From: Morchella semilibera
Taxonomy: Eukaryota; Ascomycota; Pezizomycetes; Pezizales; Morchellaceae
Direction of reading: 5' to 3'
DNA: 60,417 nucleotides
Assembly (NCBI GenBank): GCA_009192285.1
Contig: WBVU01000015.1
Span: 1,004,472 to 1,064,888 of the forward strand
The position numbers and the translations under genes were made by a program. The notes under the pieces are model-generated. The model was given only the letters and a program-made list of their open reading frames with translations. It was not told the origin of the DNA and searched no databases. Each line of letters begins with the position of its first letter. Within the stretch, counting starts at the first letter, position 1. Shown here piece by piece: positions 21,540 through 33,620 of the stretch.

Positions 21540-21850
21540 ATCGAACGATGGTACTAGTCTTCACTTCCGGGTAACTAAAATAGCATCAACATCCTCTTGT
21601 TCACCTTCGATCTCGACGGGGTGGGCATTTGTAATTGATATCTGGGGGTCGTTGGCAGCGGCGGAGGATTAGTAACGAGACATGAGAACACTGATGGGAA
21701 CTTCATCGACGAAGGGCAGTGTAAGTTCAATAGGCTTAGGGGCTGACGAACGCGAGAGATCGGGTAGGGTCCGACTTGCTTCCTCAGTCCAATTTCTTCG
21801 ACGGTCTCTTTGTTAACAAATTGCGAGATGGACAGCCATACCTATCCGAT
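21540..21850 (-). pseudogene. Gypsy-3 integrase C-terminus and chromodomain start, degenerate
   Basis: On the minus strand a frame reads RRNWTEEASRTLPDLSRSS, then PIELTLPFVDEVPISVLM, a stop, and AHPVEIEGEQEDVDAILVTRK with further decay. The last block resembles the segment leading into a chromodomain in Gypsy-1 and Gypsy-2 (PVIVDxEEEWEVDELLDSR). It sits just inside the family C LTR, where a minus-strand element would carry it. Divergence is high. Confidence 0.4.
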
Positions 21851-24800
21851 CATTATATCGTTGGTGCCGGAGTATGACTGTGTATTGGCGATTCTTCCTG
21901 TTTTATCCGTTCGATCTGACTCCAAACACTCTCGGCCGCGCCCGAGGACAGTCTCACTCCAGAGACCTTAACCTCCTAAAGATTCCTTGACAGTGTATTC
22001 CTGGCAAAACCCGCGTTGTCCTACTGGTACGTGCGTTATACTCGCCTCAGGTGTGTCCCGCTATAGAGTAGGTGGACCGATCTCCGATATGGCGCTCGAT
22101 TTGCATCACTAGTTGATAGATCGGACTTCTCCGTTAGTCACAAGAAGAGCAAAAAATCGTGAAGTTATATACAATAAGTTACCCTCCTTTGCATCGCTGC
22201 TATGCTCCGCCATATTTCAGCACTGACAGTTGGGATAAACTCTGTCGTTTGAACAACCATGACATAATTAGTACTCACCTCTTAAATGCTGGTATGCCAC
22301 CGAGTCTTGACACTCGCATTTTCCTTCTGATCTTGTAAATTCGCAGTGAGAGCCGAGAAGCCATTTTCTGATGGAGGCGTCTGACTTCTAGCACCAAGGA
22401 AAACGATGAAGCGCTCTATTTGTTCCAACGTAGCACTCCGAGCTGAGTAAGGGTATGATTTTGGATAGCACGGTAGTGTATCACCAAAGTCCACTCGCTG
22501 TTTTACCCATCCTGTCGGATTAGGCATCATCCAACTGGTGGAGCTGTTCTGAGAGATATTGCCTCAGCCACCTTGATCAGACAGCGATGAATTATATTGT
22601 TCTACTATCAGCGCGTACCGTTGGACCATCTGAACGTTCTATCGCAGGTTTGATTCGCAGAACTCTCAAGCGTGCTAGGCGCCAAGGTATCGAAACGTAT
22701 ACCACTTGAGCAATGAAACGATGTCGGAGGCGCACTCGTGTGACATACAATTGTAATATTCAGCTGAAGAAAGTGCATGAGACCTCTTCCGTTATGTAGT
22801 ACGGAGGATGACACTCTATTGTGTTGTCTGCCAGAAGGACGCGATCGTATTCCACGCGTACGGAGATTCGCTTTCAATGCGCGCTCAGAAAATGTGATCA
22901 TAAACTTTTTGCTAATCCCCACTAATGCAGGGGAACAGTGAATGTCGTTACAGGCAACCGCCCTGCCTCCGTGAGATACAAGGTATACGTATTCATTCTC
23001 TTCACGTTGCTAAGCTGAAGCATTAACCGTGCCTCTCCACAGTAATGATATGAAGCATAGTGACAATGAGCTCTGAATCCCCGTAGTCCATTCAAACCGA
23101 CAGAAAGTTATTGTTTTTAACAATGTATTTACTGTCGGCCAAACCCTTTCCGCAGTCCCCAGAGAGTTGTGTTGGACCGTCCGGAAGCCTCCAGTTGCTA
23201 TACATAATCTTGCTGGATTGATGGTTTGCTTTTGCAATCGCTCCTCTCAAGTCAAGTAATCTCTGCATCAGCTGGATAGATATGTGGCATGATTTCTTAC
23301 CTTCGCGCTAGCACTCATCGTCAGTGATCGGCTCGATTACGTAATAAGGCCTCATGGCCGACATACATCGCATTAACTTAAGAAGATCGGTGCGGACGTC
23401 AAGATTCACTCCTTGAGGACAGACCTTTTAGTCGGGATATTAGTTTAGCCTGGTTCTGCTATAGCCCTTTTCTTGCTGTAAATTCCATCATGTGTACTTG
23501 AGCCGATTTTTATTGTGACTCCAATTCTCTGACTCATATAATGACAAGCCAAGGCGATACCACGCACATACCCAATATTTCGCGAACGCGGTACTTAATT
23601 TGCACGACTGAGTGGCCTGGTTTATCTGTTTATGGTTATGTCAAGGAGTTAAGAGTCCGTTCGTTATTTCTGTGCAAATGTTATACGTATTACAAACGAT
23701 CTACCTCACTGCACCAGGAACTTAGTACACGGTCAAGCATCCTCTACCTAGCCTTATCCGTCTCTAGATTTTAGTCCAAAACTTCATATGGATGCACAAG
23801 AGCGTCCCCCAACGGAGAAACCTGTGCTATTGTCTGCAAGACGATGCCTCCCCTTTGAGGAAGTGCAATAAGACTGGATAGCTACCCATCCCTGATCCTC
23901 TCCTCTTCCTACATAAAGCCAGTCTTGTGGGTGGAGCCGTGCTAATCTATTGTTAAGCCTGATAAGCGTCACTCTCACATCGCGTGGTCGGTATGAGCCC
24001 CTACCGTCTCACCATTTCGCTTTTGAAGAGTTCTCTCGAGCTATCAGACATAAATCTAGGGCCAAATAATGAAGGAGACCACGTTGCCATCCCATCACTT
24101 CCGTCCGCACCTATCACTACTCCGCACCACTAAGGAAAAAATATAAGCTTTGGCATTTTCTGAGCGTTAGAGGCGAAGTGGGAAGAAATTTTGTGCCTTG
24201 GCCTATGGATCCTTATTTATCCATTTAAGTAAAAATTTAGAAGCTGAAGCAATGCCACCAACGGATATAAACCCTCACTCCGAAGCAAATAGTTTATTTG
24301 GGTTAAAGACCCCTAAGACTTGGGTCCTTAAATTGCCATGCGTTCCACTTTGCTTTGCGCCTCCCTGCCCTATTCGTCTGTCGATCCCTATCTCCAACCT
24401 TTCCTCGACTCCACCATGGACTTAGACTCGAACAAAGCATCCTGGCAAATGCTTTCGCAGTAGTTAGCTCAATAATCCAAGAATTTCACCTTCTGACAAT
24501 TGAATACTGATGCCCCGACTATCCCTGTGTATCTTAGTGGTAGACTCATATTCTTACCGTCCTAGAAACCAAACCAAATATGCTAACCGCACGCTTATCC
24601 TAGTCCTCTGTCCTCAAAATATTCCGTTGCACTCGACTAGAAAAGTATTTCTCAAAGAGCACAAGATATGCCTACGGCGTTGTGAACAGTCTCTACATTT
24701 TTTTCGATAAAACGAAAAGTCTCTCTAAGTCTCCCGACGTGACATCCCAGATTAAAATGGCATGCCGCCGGTATGGGCGTGAGGCCAGAACCGCGTATTC

Positions 24801-27800
24801 CGGACAAAGCTCCACCTCACAGTTCCTCCTCCTACGGTCTGCCGGTAAAAATTCCGTTCCACAGAGTTAAAACAGCTTTAACCGGTGGAGGCTGAGGAGC
24901 ACTGGTGCAAGACCCAAATCAAAAAGCATGGACTCCAAGGTCATTTTCTTCAACTACCGAGTGTGGGCTTTGTCATTAAGATCCAGATCCTTAGTGCAAA
25001 GTTCAAGAGATTAATTAAACATATACACCTGCCTACTATCCGTAGACTGGACATTCTAAATACCCGGCTGCTGGGGCAGCACAGAAACTTCATAGGTGCC
25101 CCCCAAATGTTGAACTACATACTCGTTAAGGAACTATTCAACCCAATTGTACTCCTATTCCTGCAATATACAAGAGACTCCAGTTTGTGGTTGGCCATCA
25201 CACACCAAGAGGCCCCCTTTGCGGGTGGTATAGTCGAGTATACTTTCACTTTAGGTCCCGACATAATAACTGTGAGGCACGCTAGCGTGATTTGGATGGA
25301 AGACGGTGTATAGCACAATTCATGATCTAAAGGCGCTGGAACAGACCTCGCTTAGCTCCTTCCTTGTTGAACTATAGGTTAAGCGTTCTAATCATGACAT
25401 CACTGTCCCTGCGCAATATCGTCTATATCTCTCCGCTCCATAATGAGGAACTGTACCTCTGAGGTTGCGAGAAGCCACATCCTTTGTTGAAAGGGGAGCC
25501 CGTTATTCGAGTTTTGAGCTTTTGCTTCACCGCAACCCGGACATTACCTCATGCGACTACAACATATATCGAACAGATGACTATCTTCAACCGGTCGAGT
25601 GTATAATTTCTCCTGCTAAGTAGTCATCGAAACGCCTACTATATAAATGAACAACCATCCCGCCGACGGACAACTGTGAAAGTAGAACTCTATTGAGGTC
25701 CTGGGACTTTGTCCGTTCATTTTCGTTAACTAAGCCTCATAGCTTAATGAATGTACTCATGCCAAGAGGCGTGAATGAGCTGCTTATGTGCCACAGTTCT
25801 CCTTATATGAAGGCAGAAGTGTACTTGAATTGTAAGGCTCCTCTGTTATCGTGGACTTTAACGAAAGGATGAGCATTCGCCTTGCGCAGTTTTAAATATG
25901 AAAGGAAATAGTTTCCTGAGTCTTAGTTTATTTTACGGCTCAATTATGCAATGGACACACCCCCATGCGATGTTGAAATATCCAATGTTTTGTTCCAGGA
26001 TCTACATCGGTCGATCGTATCGACACAATTTCTCAGCATCTTAAACGATTAGAAGCTGATTTAATCGACAGCCATGTGCGTCGGTGTTCACTGTAGATAC
26101 CTCCGTATAATAGTGTGCTCTAGTTAAGCTTATAGTTCACGTTGAGGACATTAGAACTGCGTGACACCTGTCGCTTGAGACAACCGCAAAAGGAGTAAAC
26201 GTCTGATTCGTAACATACTAATCCGGCAGCTGATATCAAAACCCGCTCCTCAGGGCCGACCCTCACACGCTTGGACGACACCCACCCTGCCGATTAGCGC
26301 GGGCTGCAGACCCTTCAAGCATTACCGAAGTACCGCTCGGCTCTGATAGCACTCAACTTGTTAAAGGTATCGTGCGGTGCCTCGTTCAGCTGACGTGATA
26401 TCCACCGTTGTGCAAAAGCCACAACCCACTACCGCTCGTCAGGCGTAAGCATCTTACTTCACCTACTATTCGTGTGATCCTAAGAACCACTATAGAATCT
26501 TGCTATCGCAACATCCCAAGCCCGTGAAAGCTCGAGTCTCAGGCATCTACTGGTGGGATCCGAGAATAATACCATACCCGCGACGACGGCTCGTGAATTC
26601 CGGGGCGCGAGCGCGGATCCACCCCTACCTGTAGGGAGCCCCTGCGATCCTCTAGTCGTAGGGCGGACATCGTCCAGCCTATCTCCCCTCTCCTTGTTCC
26701 ATAACTCATGGAGCGACAAAGTGTATTATGAACCAAAGTCGAAAGCGTTTCGATAAAAATTCGGGCTTAGACCAGCGGGTTTGATGTACCGCCGGCCAGA
26801 TCTCCTATCATTGAACTTGCTCCGGCGGATCTCACCCACTGTAAAAGTATCGTTATAGAAGCTGGTCGTTTCTTCCATATGGATGTCTGTTATAGACCTT
26901 GCGACCTCCTACTATGAGGGGCATTTCTAGAAATAGCGCCATTCTTTACGCAGGAGTGCCCCGAATGAATTGCCCAATAATTCATCTGTGTACCGATAAT
27001 AATCCCTCGTAATGTGTCATATTTTTGCGCTGAGTGTCATGTTTCTCTCTGGAACAGCGCAACGTTGGCATCGGGCCCCAACCAGATATCTCTATCACAT
27101 ACCGTCCCTTCCCCCCAGCTGCCTTCGCTCCTCTCGCAACGCCAAGTCGCTTCGAGTCCAGCATGGCCAGGATACCAGGGGGCTTGAGACCGGTGGGCCC
27201 GGTTTGATACGCACACACTCGCAGGCTGATTTCGCCGACGACAGTATTCCGTGGTTGTGTGCAGAAGGCTTGCTCCCTCGTATTATTAACGCACAATGAC
27301 GAATAATTTGCACCAGCGCGAGGTTTCATGGTGCTCGGGCCGGGTGGGTCCGGCCTCGAAGATGGTCATAAGTAATAGAGGACCACGCACATCCTCGAGT
27401 AACTTCAGTAAAGTGCCGAACTCTCAAGAAGGAGTCCCAACACGCGTTCTCTCTCTCACGTCTTGTCGGCTCGTCCATTTAAATACCACTCCTGTCTTTG
27501 TCCAAGTAGAAGCGTAAGACCAGACGGCGGAGGATCAGAGGCACAGGATGACTAACGCCTGAGGCTACTGCGATGTTCTAAGAACCTCACACTCTCGCAT
27601 ATAGAAAATCTGCCACGCGAACCTGAGGTAATAGTGTTCTTTGAGTGACAACCTTCTCAGTGTCAAGTAGGGAGTTTCCCCAATTTCCTCTATAGTAGCC
27701 ACTTTAAGATTGATTTTCCAATGGCACTTAATGCGCACTCCTCGCGGGAAGGAGACTGGGTTGGATTGGAGCAACACTAAATAACTTCGCACTCAACGCA

Positions 27801-28589
27801 ATCCCGGGACTACCATAGGTGTTTCCTCTGATCGGTGCGCATTCGCATATGTTTCCCTCTGTTAAAATCAAACGCGATTTTTTATCCGCAAGTCATTACC
27901 ACGAAAAAGAATTGCAAAGAAGTACCTCTTGTCTGTACAGTGTCTTATGTCTGGTTCGAGGGTGGTTAGCCGAATATAGTTTAAGTATTATCACATAACA
28001 TTAGATATAGACACGGGTTGGCAAAGGTGAATCGAGGATAGAGGTGACGACGCGTTAGGTTCCACTACCTCAATCGATGAACCCCCAAATGTATGTAAAA
28101 CTGTATAGCCAGCTGCACAAGAGAGCGGCCCCACGCGGTGTGTTGTAACCCAAACAGGGCTATACACGCAAAAGGGCCAATAAAACCGGGTAGTACATAC
28201 CACTGACTATCGTCAGAAATGTCCCTCACTTGCCCTCATCACCGCAGCTCCTAGTAATGCTTCCGTTACCCTCCTCACTTCGTTGCCGTGCCTCTCGCTT
28301 ACCTTCCATCAATACATTCTCACGTACTGATACTCATAAGGTCCCTACGGAGATCTAGCTGTGGTAATTGATTTACCTTGGCGGAGGATAATACCCATAA
28401 ACGTCGGTCTGGTGTTAATATGGAAGGGATGTTCTGATTTCTTTCCTGTGTACTGCGTTTTCAACTTTCGTATAGTCGACACAAAGTCGGAGTGAGCATC
28501 GCCTTTTTTGAACACAAGTACGGGGAGCCTGCGGGAGAGGTGCTTATTGTCGAATCCGTCTTGCATTGGGATAGATACTCGTGTAGTTA
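21851..28589. other. No recognisable feature
   Basis: Frames are short and scattered; the longest (24885-25313) is no longer than chance would give. I see no intron signals, repeats, LTR pieces or protein motifs. Expected position would be the RT to integrase part of Gypsy-3, but no RT, RNase H or DDE motif is legible. Confidence 0.4.
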
Positions 28590-29345
28590 ATCCCCTGAGT
28601 AGTACCTGGAGTTCCAGTTCGGGTCATCCCGTACATGGGTCCGAACGGTACAGTTTTTCCTTCCTGTATATCAATAGAAAGGTCGTATTCGGTACGATGA
28701 GGAGGGAGTTTGGAGGCATTCGGTTCACTAAGAAGATGTAAATATTGATGATGTTCGACGGGGACGAGTACTCGGGGGTCCTTAGGCATTTGGGCCAGAA
28801 GATCGTCGAGGGCTTTGAGTGTAGTGGAGTAGAGTTTCATTCCCTTTCTTTTCTTATTGATAAGTCTATGGAATGCATAGGAGGTAATAACAGAGATATT
28901 TGTTATTGGTTTAGCGGGAGGTTCAATAGAAATCCCCTTAGCGATAATCTTGGTATGAGTAAGGGAACAATTCTTTATACAGTTTGAAGAATTGAATTGT
29001 ATTTCGTTGTCGGCGGGTAGTATCGTTGTTGCATGCCTGCGCATCCAAGGAAGGCCCATAACTATCGGATAATGGCCTAGTTGAGTAACAAAGAAGGGAG
29101 CATCCTCTCTGTGGCCATTGATATCGAGGCTGAGTATGACCTTATGGGTGACCTTTCCTGATTCAATAGGTCTACCGTCTATTACGTCTATGTGTCGGGG
29201 GAGAATAAGAGGAATAGCCTTCTTGAGTTTGTGGTGGCATACGAAGTCCTTATCTATGAACGCGTATCCTGAGGCGCCAGTATCAATGAGAGCATATGAT
29301 GGAATAAAAGATTCTTTATTTTGAGGAAATTGAGCAAGTTTAGGA
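28590..29345 (-). pseudogene. Gypsy-3 protease and linker, start of RT
   Basis: The minus strand encodes PQNKESFIPSYALIDTGASG (aspartic protease DTGAS), then PIVMGLPWMRRHATTILPAD, the KLYSTTLKALDDLLAQMP linker and VPFGPMYGMTRT, the usual lead-in to RT. These match the same stretches of Gypsy-1, -2 and -4. After a one-base shift at TRT the RT reading falls apart (a faint PVLVFKKGDAHSD recalls PVLFVKK). The boundaries to unreadable DNA are abrupt on both sides. Confidence 0.75.
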
Positions 29346-32227
29346 CCTAATGATTCCCATCCATATCCTTCTCGGAAAACCGAAACAGCCCGACAGGCAC
29401 ACAATCTCTGAGGACGAGAGCTTAGACATATACGTTCTTAACGCGTTCCCTGGAGGTGTATCCAGCTCAGTCCAGGAAAAATCTTTTAACGCCCTCATGC
29501 GCCGGGAGCTTCCTTCACTTCTCTTACGTGCCGTCGTTTATCTATGCCATAGCTCCTCCTCATCCGTGGTTGGCCTGCGGTTCCTGGAAGCCCGGCGGGC
29601 CTGCGGGCATCCCTAGCGATGATTGTCCTACACCTTCCACAAATAAAAACAACCTATTCTCTACGCGGCGGGCCTCTCTTCTTCGCTGAGGGGTCCGGGC
29701 CGCCGGTGACACAGTTGAACAAATCCATGGGGAACTACTCCTCTGGGTGTGTATTGAGACGGATGGGGCAGCAGGGGGGGTTGGGGCGAGCTGGCGGGAG
29801 AGCACTTAGATAGCGGACGGGGGCCGGAGGAGGCGGGCTGAAGTAATCCGAGTTGTGCTCGGGGGTGGCAGCATGAGACCTGATAGCGGGACTAAGTGCG
29901 GAGACGAGCCTTGGTGTGCGGGTTGCGCCTTGTGGCGCAGCCCTAGCACCAAAGGGCGGACTCCAGCGAAAGACGATTGCGGTCGTGGGTTGACTCTGGC
30001 GGTTTACCGCGGCCTGCGGGGGCGCTACTGGGCCTTCGGGGAGTTTAAAAGCGAGCCAAGTGCAATTATCATGTCTGCTGTACTCTCCCAATGAGCGTTT
30101 CCCAGGCACCGCCCAAGGTTTGGGTTATGCCCATCATGGCGGTGGCCGGCCGGGCGAGTTCGGAGAGCGGGATGACGGTGTTGCGGGCGGTTCCTCGTGG
30201 AAACGATTGAGTCTTGGTGACGGTTCCCGCAGCCATCGCGTTCCCCGGGCTGACCCCCCCATCGCTCAGGACCTATCACCACCTAGACGTGGCTTTCCAC
30301 ATTGCAGTCTCATTCCGCGGACTTCACGCTCTGCCTCCCCGGCGGCCGATATAGGCGTCTTGGACACTCGCCGCGATAGGGTACCTCGAGACATTTGAAC
30401 ACCAAACGAAGTAATGCGATCCTTGGATGTTATTTGCTGTGAGGGCGCGACTGGCAGTTAACCTACCTGGTCTGCGGGTCGCCGAATGCTTGTTATTTAC
30501 AAATTTCGAAGAATCTTTTCCATGGCACTTGTGGAGAGCCCTCGATCCGGTAGTTCCGTGGAATAATACTAGTTATAGTTATGCCGCTAACGATGGTAAG
30601 ATGCTTGGTCGCTCCGCAGAGCCCAGCTCCTCCAAAGTCCCCGTGAGGGCGGAGGCCCTGGCGTAGTTAAGCTGTCATGGGCTATTCCTTGAGCACGGCC
30701 CGTCGACTCGGCTAATCTGGTCTGGCCTCATTGCCCAGGTAATATTGAGTTTCAAACCTCACTCTTTTAGAAACACGTGGAGTCCTCCTCCGTATCCTTC
30801 CATACGGAAATTACTCGATTTTTCTGGAGTCACCCGAAGCTTTTTGTTACTGCACTTTCAGTCTTGGGTTCCTGGCCACAGGGTAAAGTTGGGTCTTCGA
30901 ATCGCCTTATTCGCTCCTCAAGACCGGCGGTTGCGACGTTCAAGAAGGAAAGCCGGTGGGCAGGTAACATAGTGCATCACCGACCGGTACCCTTCGAATA
31001 GTCAACAACAATCCGAATCAAGGACCGGTGCCGGGGCGCGCCGAGGCGGAGTAAAGGCGTCGGCAATCCCAACAGAGCGTGTTGCAGCGCGGATCCAACT
31101 TGCAAGGAAAAGGGCGGTGGACTTCGCATGGATTGCCAACCGGCCTCGGCGGATTGCGTTGCTTGGGTTGCCCGGTTTTTGAATTCCTGCCGGGTTTGCG
31201 CCTCCGGTAGCCGCTCTCCCATCAAACGGCTTAGTCCCCTCCATTATCCAGGGTGGTGAACCTGAGCTTAACATTAAAGAACAACTGGTTAAATCTCCCT
31301 GTACCACCATCTCTAGCTCTTGACTTCTGAGGCGCCCTTTCACCAAGTTTGCCTTGTAAAGTTCTTGCGCTCCATTCTTGTGCGAGCTCTAACAATCAAC
31401 CACCAGATCCTTCTTCTTATCTTATTCGCACCTGCAGCCGACATTGTATTTAAATAGATGTGTTAGCTTGCAGGACACTGGGGCTTCGTTCTCCTGGAAG
31501 GGGCTGCGTATACAATATCCGCTGCCACATTGAAGTGTTTCCTTACAATGCTCTTTTTGCTTGGTTTACTCTCCTCCCTTGGGGACGGTGGACATCTGGT
31601 AGGAAAGTAACGCGCGACCCAAAGCCCGGATGGGGTTAGTTACAACGTCGCGTCGTAGGCAGGGACTCGACACCTGCCTCCGTGGATACGCGCTGGCTCC
31701 ATGGAGATCCCTGTTGAGTAAGGATCTCAATATGAGAGTCTCTTCTGACTCTGGCTTAGCAGATAAAGAATGGCTCCTCAAGCCGCGCTCGCCGACACTG
31801 GCATGTCCGCCTATGACAAGAGCAATAGTGAACGTGTGATAAATCCGGACTCATAGAGTGGTGGAGTGCTAGAAGGTTGGCGTGGAGGACCGCGAGGCAA
31901 GCAGGAATGGCCAAACGGCCTTCCCGTAATCCCCACTTCGTCACAGCCCGACATAGCGTGTTGGGGTACCCTGCGGCGTTATCAGCTCGGCAAAAAAGCA
32001 AAGCTCTTATATGGACTATGGAGAGCAGCAATTGCTCACCATCTACCCTCAGGATCCTGGACCCTGTAACACTCCCAAGCCCAATTCCAGGCAGAGAAGT
32101 CCAATAAACATAATCGGGTGAAGGCGCGAGCACGAGTGTGCCTCCTCAAGTGCACCCCAGTAAAATGTGGAACGCCTGAAAGCGGCCAGGAAAACGCCGT
32201 GACCACAGGGTGCTAGCCACCTTAGGC
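29346..32227. other. No legible gene; GC-rich block about 29.5-31.2 kb
   Basis: This lies where Gypsy-3 gag should be on the minus strand. The GC-rich block contains proline-rich frames in several phases but no capsid motif or CCHC knuckle, so gag cannot be called. Confidence 0.4.
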
Positions 32228-32793
32228 TATCACCGCTCCCCACACTGCTTTTGAGTAAGAAACGTAAAGAGCAGCCTGGATAATATTTCGAATGAGCTAA
32301 AACTCCTGGATTTGAGTATCTAGGAGGTGTCTTTTTTGACACGAGGACAGAGAGAAGAGAACACTCTTAGACAGTCTACCAAGCGAAACGAGAACCTCCC
32401 TACAGGCCCCGTTTGAGTGACATGAATACCACACATTCCGAACACCGATTGATCATCCAACTGTTTAACCCAGTATGGAAGTACAAATCTAGAGAAACCA
32501 CCAGAACATTACGGGACATTATGCGCCTATACAGTGCGATAACCTTCGTACACCGAAACCACGCCTGATCGTCTAATCCTCCGTTACACCTCCCTACCAC
32601 GATTACCGAACCAAACCCCTGCTTCCGAACCCAAAAGAATCCCAGAAAGAAATCCACAGCCCAGTCGTCAATTAAGTCAGTTCTGCAAAAGGATTATCCT
32701 CTGCGCATTGGTCAAATTGCCATTCTACGACGAGTGGCGAAGATATCCTTTCCTCCCGCCAATACCGCGTAGACCATGTTCCACGCCGTGAGA
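32228..32793 (-). repeat. Broken family C LTR, candidate 5' LTR of Gypsy-3
   Basis: Islands of family C sequence survive: TATCACCG at 32228, CCGAACCCAAAAGAATCCCAG near 32620 (same words at 21330-21355), and CCGCCAATACCGCGTAGACC with CCACGCCGTGAGA at the right end. Unrelated sequence separates them. The left end is uncertain. Confidence 0.45.
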
Positions 32794-33299
32794 GGAAGCT
32801 GGTATCTCTTGAGCTCGTCTCCGCTCTAATGAGAGTTGCTTAACTTCAGTAAGTTCTACATAACTTATATGGGCGATTTTCAAGATGTCCCTCAGATGGC
32901 ACTAATTTATATTATCGCTCTGTATCCGTATATACCAACCTCTTGCCCCTCTTACGATTGTGCAGGAGTTAAAATCACTTAAAACAGGCCCTTCAAATCC
33001 TCCATAGCCTTATCTATTGATATCTGCTGGGATTCGAGGACTAGAGGCGAGGATTGGATTGTCACTTGCAGCCATAATCCGAGAGTATATGGTTAGATTC
33101 ATTTCTGCGTAACTCGCAATTGCCGAGGCTGGTGCGGGAGGCAGCCATGCACTCAAAGAAAAGTAGGCCTCCATATGGGAGTTATTCCGCTTATACGCCC
33201 GGAATATGATCATGGTTGGTGGATGTGATACACGGGCTTTCGCTCTTGAAGGACGTTACATGAAAGTGCAGTGCTTGGCTCTTCTAGGAATTACTTGGG

Positions 33300-33620
33300 G
33301 GACGGGTATATAAGGAGGCAACCGGTGACGGGTCATCAGTTAGCTACGTTACCTAAGTATAGCTCTTTTAACCCTGTGCTCCCTTTTCCCTCGTTACGGC
33401 TGCAAGTCTAAACTTCCCTAGGCTTCGACAGCTTTAGTATCAATACTTTATAGTCTCTACTTCTTTAGTGACTATCTGCCTGTTCATCACTGGTCGATTC
33501 TCTTCCTCGGTATAGCTCCCTGTGAGAATAATACTGGGTCGTATCGCTGTACCATCTCCAACGCTTATAGCCCAACTCCTTGCGTGTTCTCAACAAAGCT
33601 AGGCAACAGCCACCCCTATG
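33300..33620 (+). repeat. Degenerate family B-like LTR
   Basis: Family B words survive in order: GGGTATATAAGGAGGCAAC (33303-33321), a pyrimidine-rich stretch, then TTATAGTCTCTACTTC and TAGTGACTATC (about 33448-33480). The rest is strongly altered. Confidence 0.45.

Noticed and set aside
24885-25313. 142-codon frame in the featureless tract
   Set aside because: It has no ATG start, no motif, no intron signals and a length expected once by chance in a tract of this size.
29735-30109. Proline-rich minus-strand frame as Gypsy-3 Gag
   Set aside because: The position fits, but there is no capsid block and no CCHC knuckle; GC-rich DNA gives such frames by chance.
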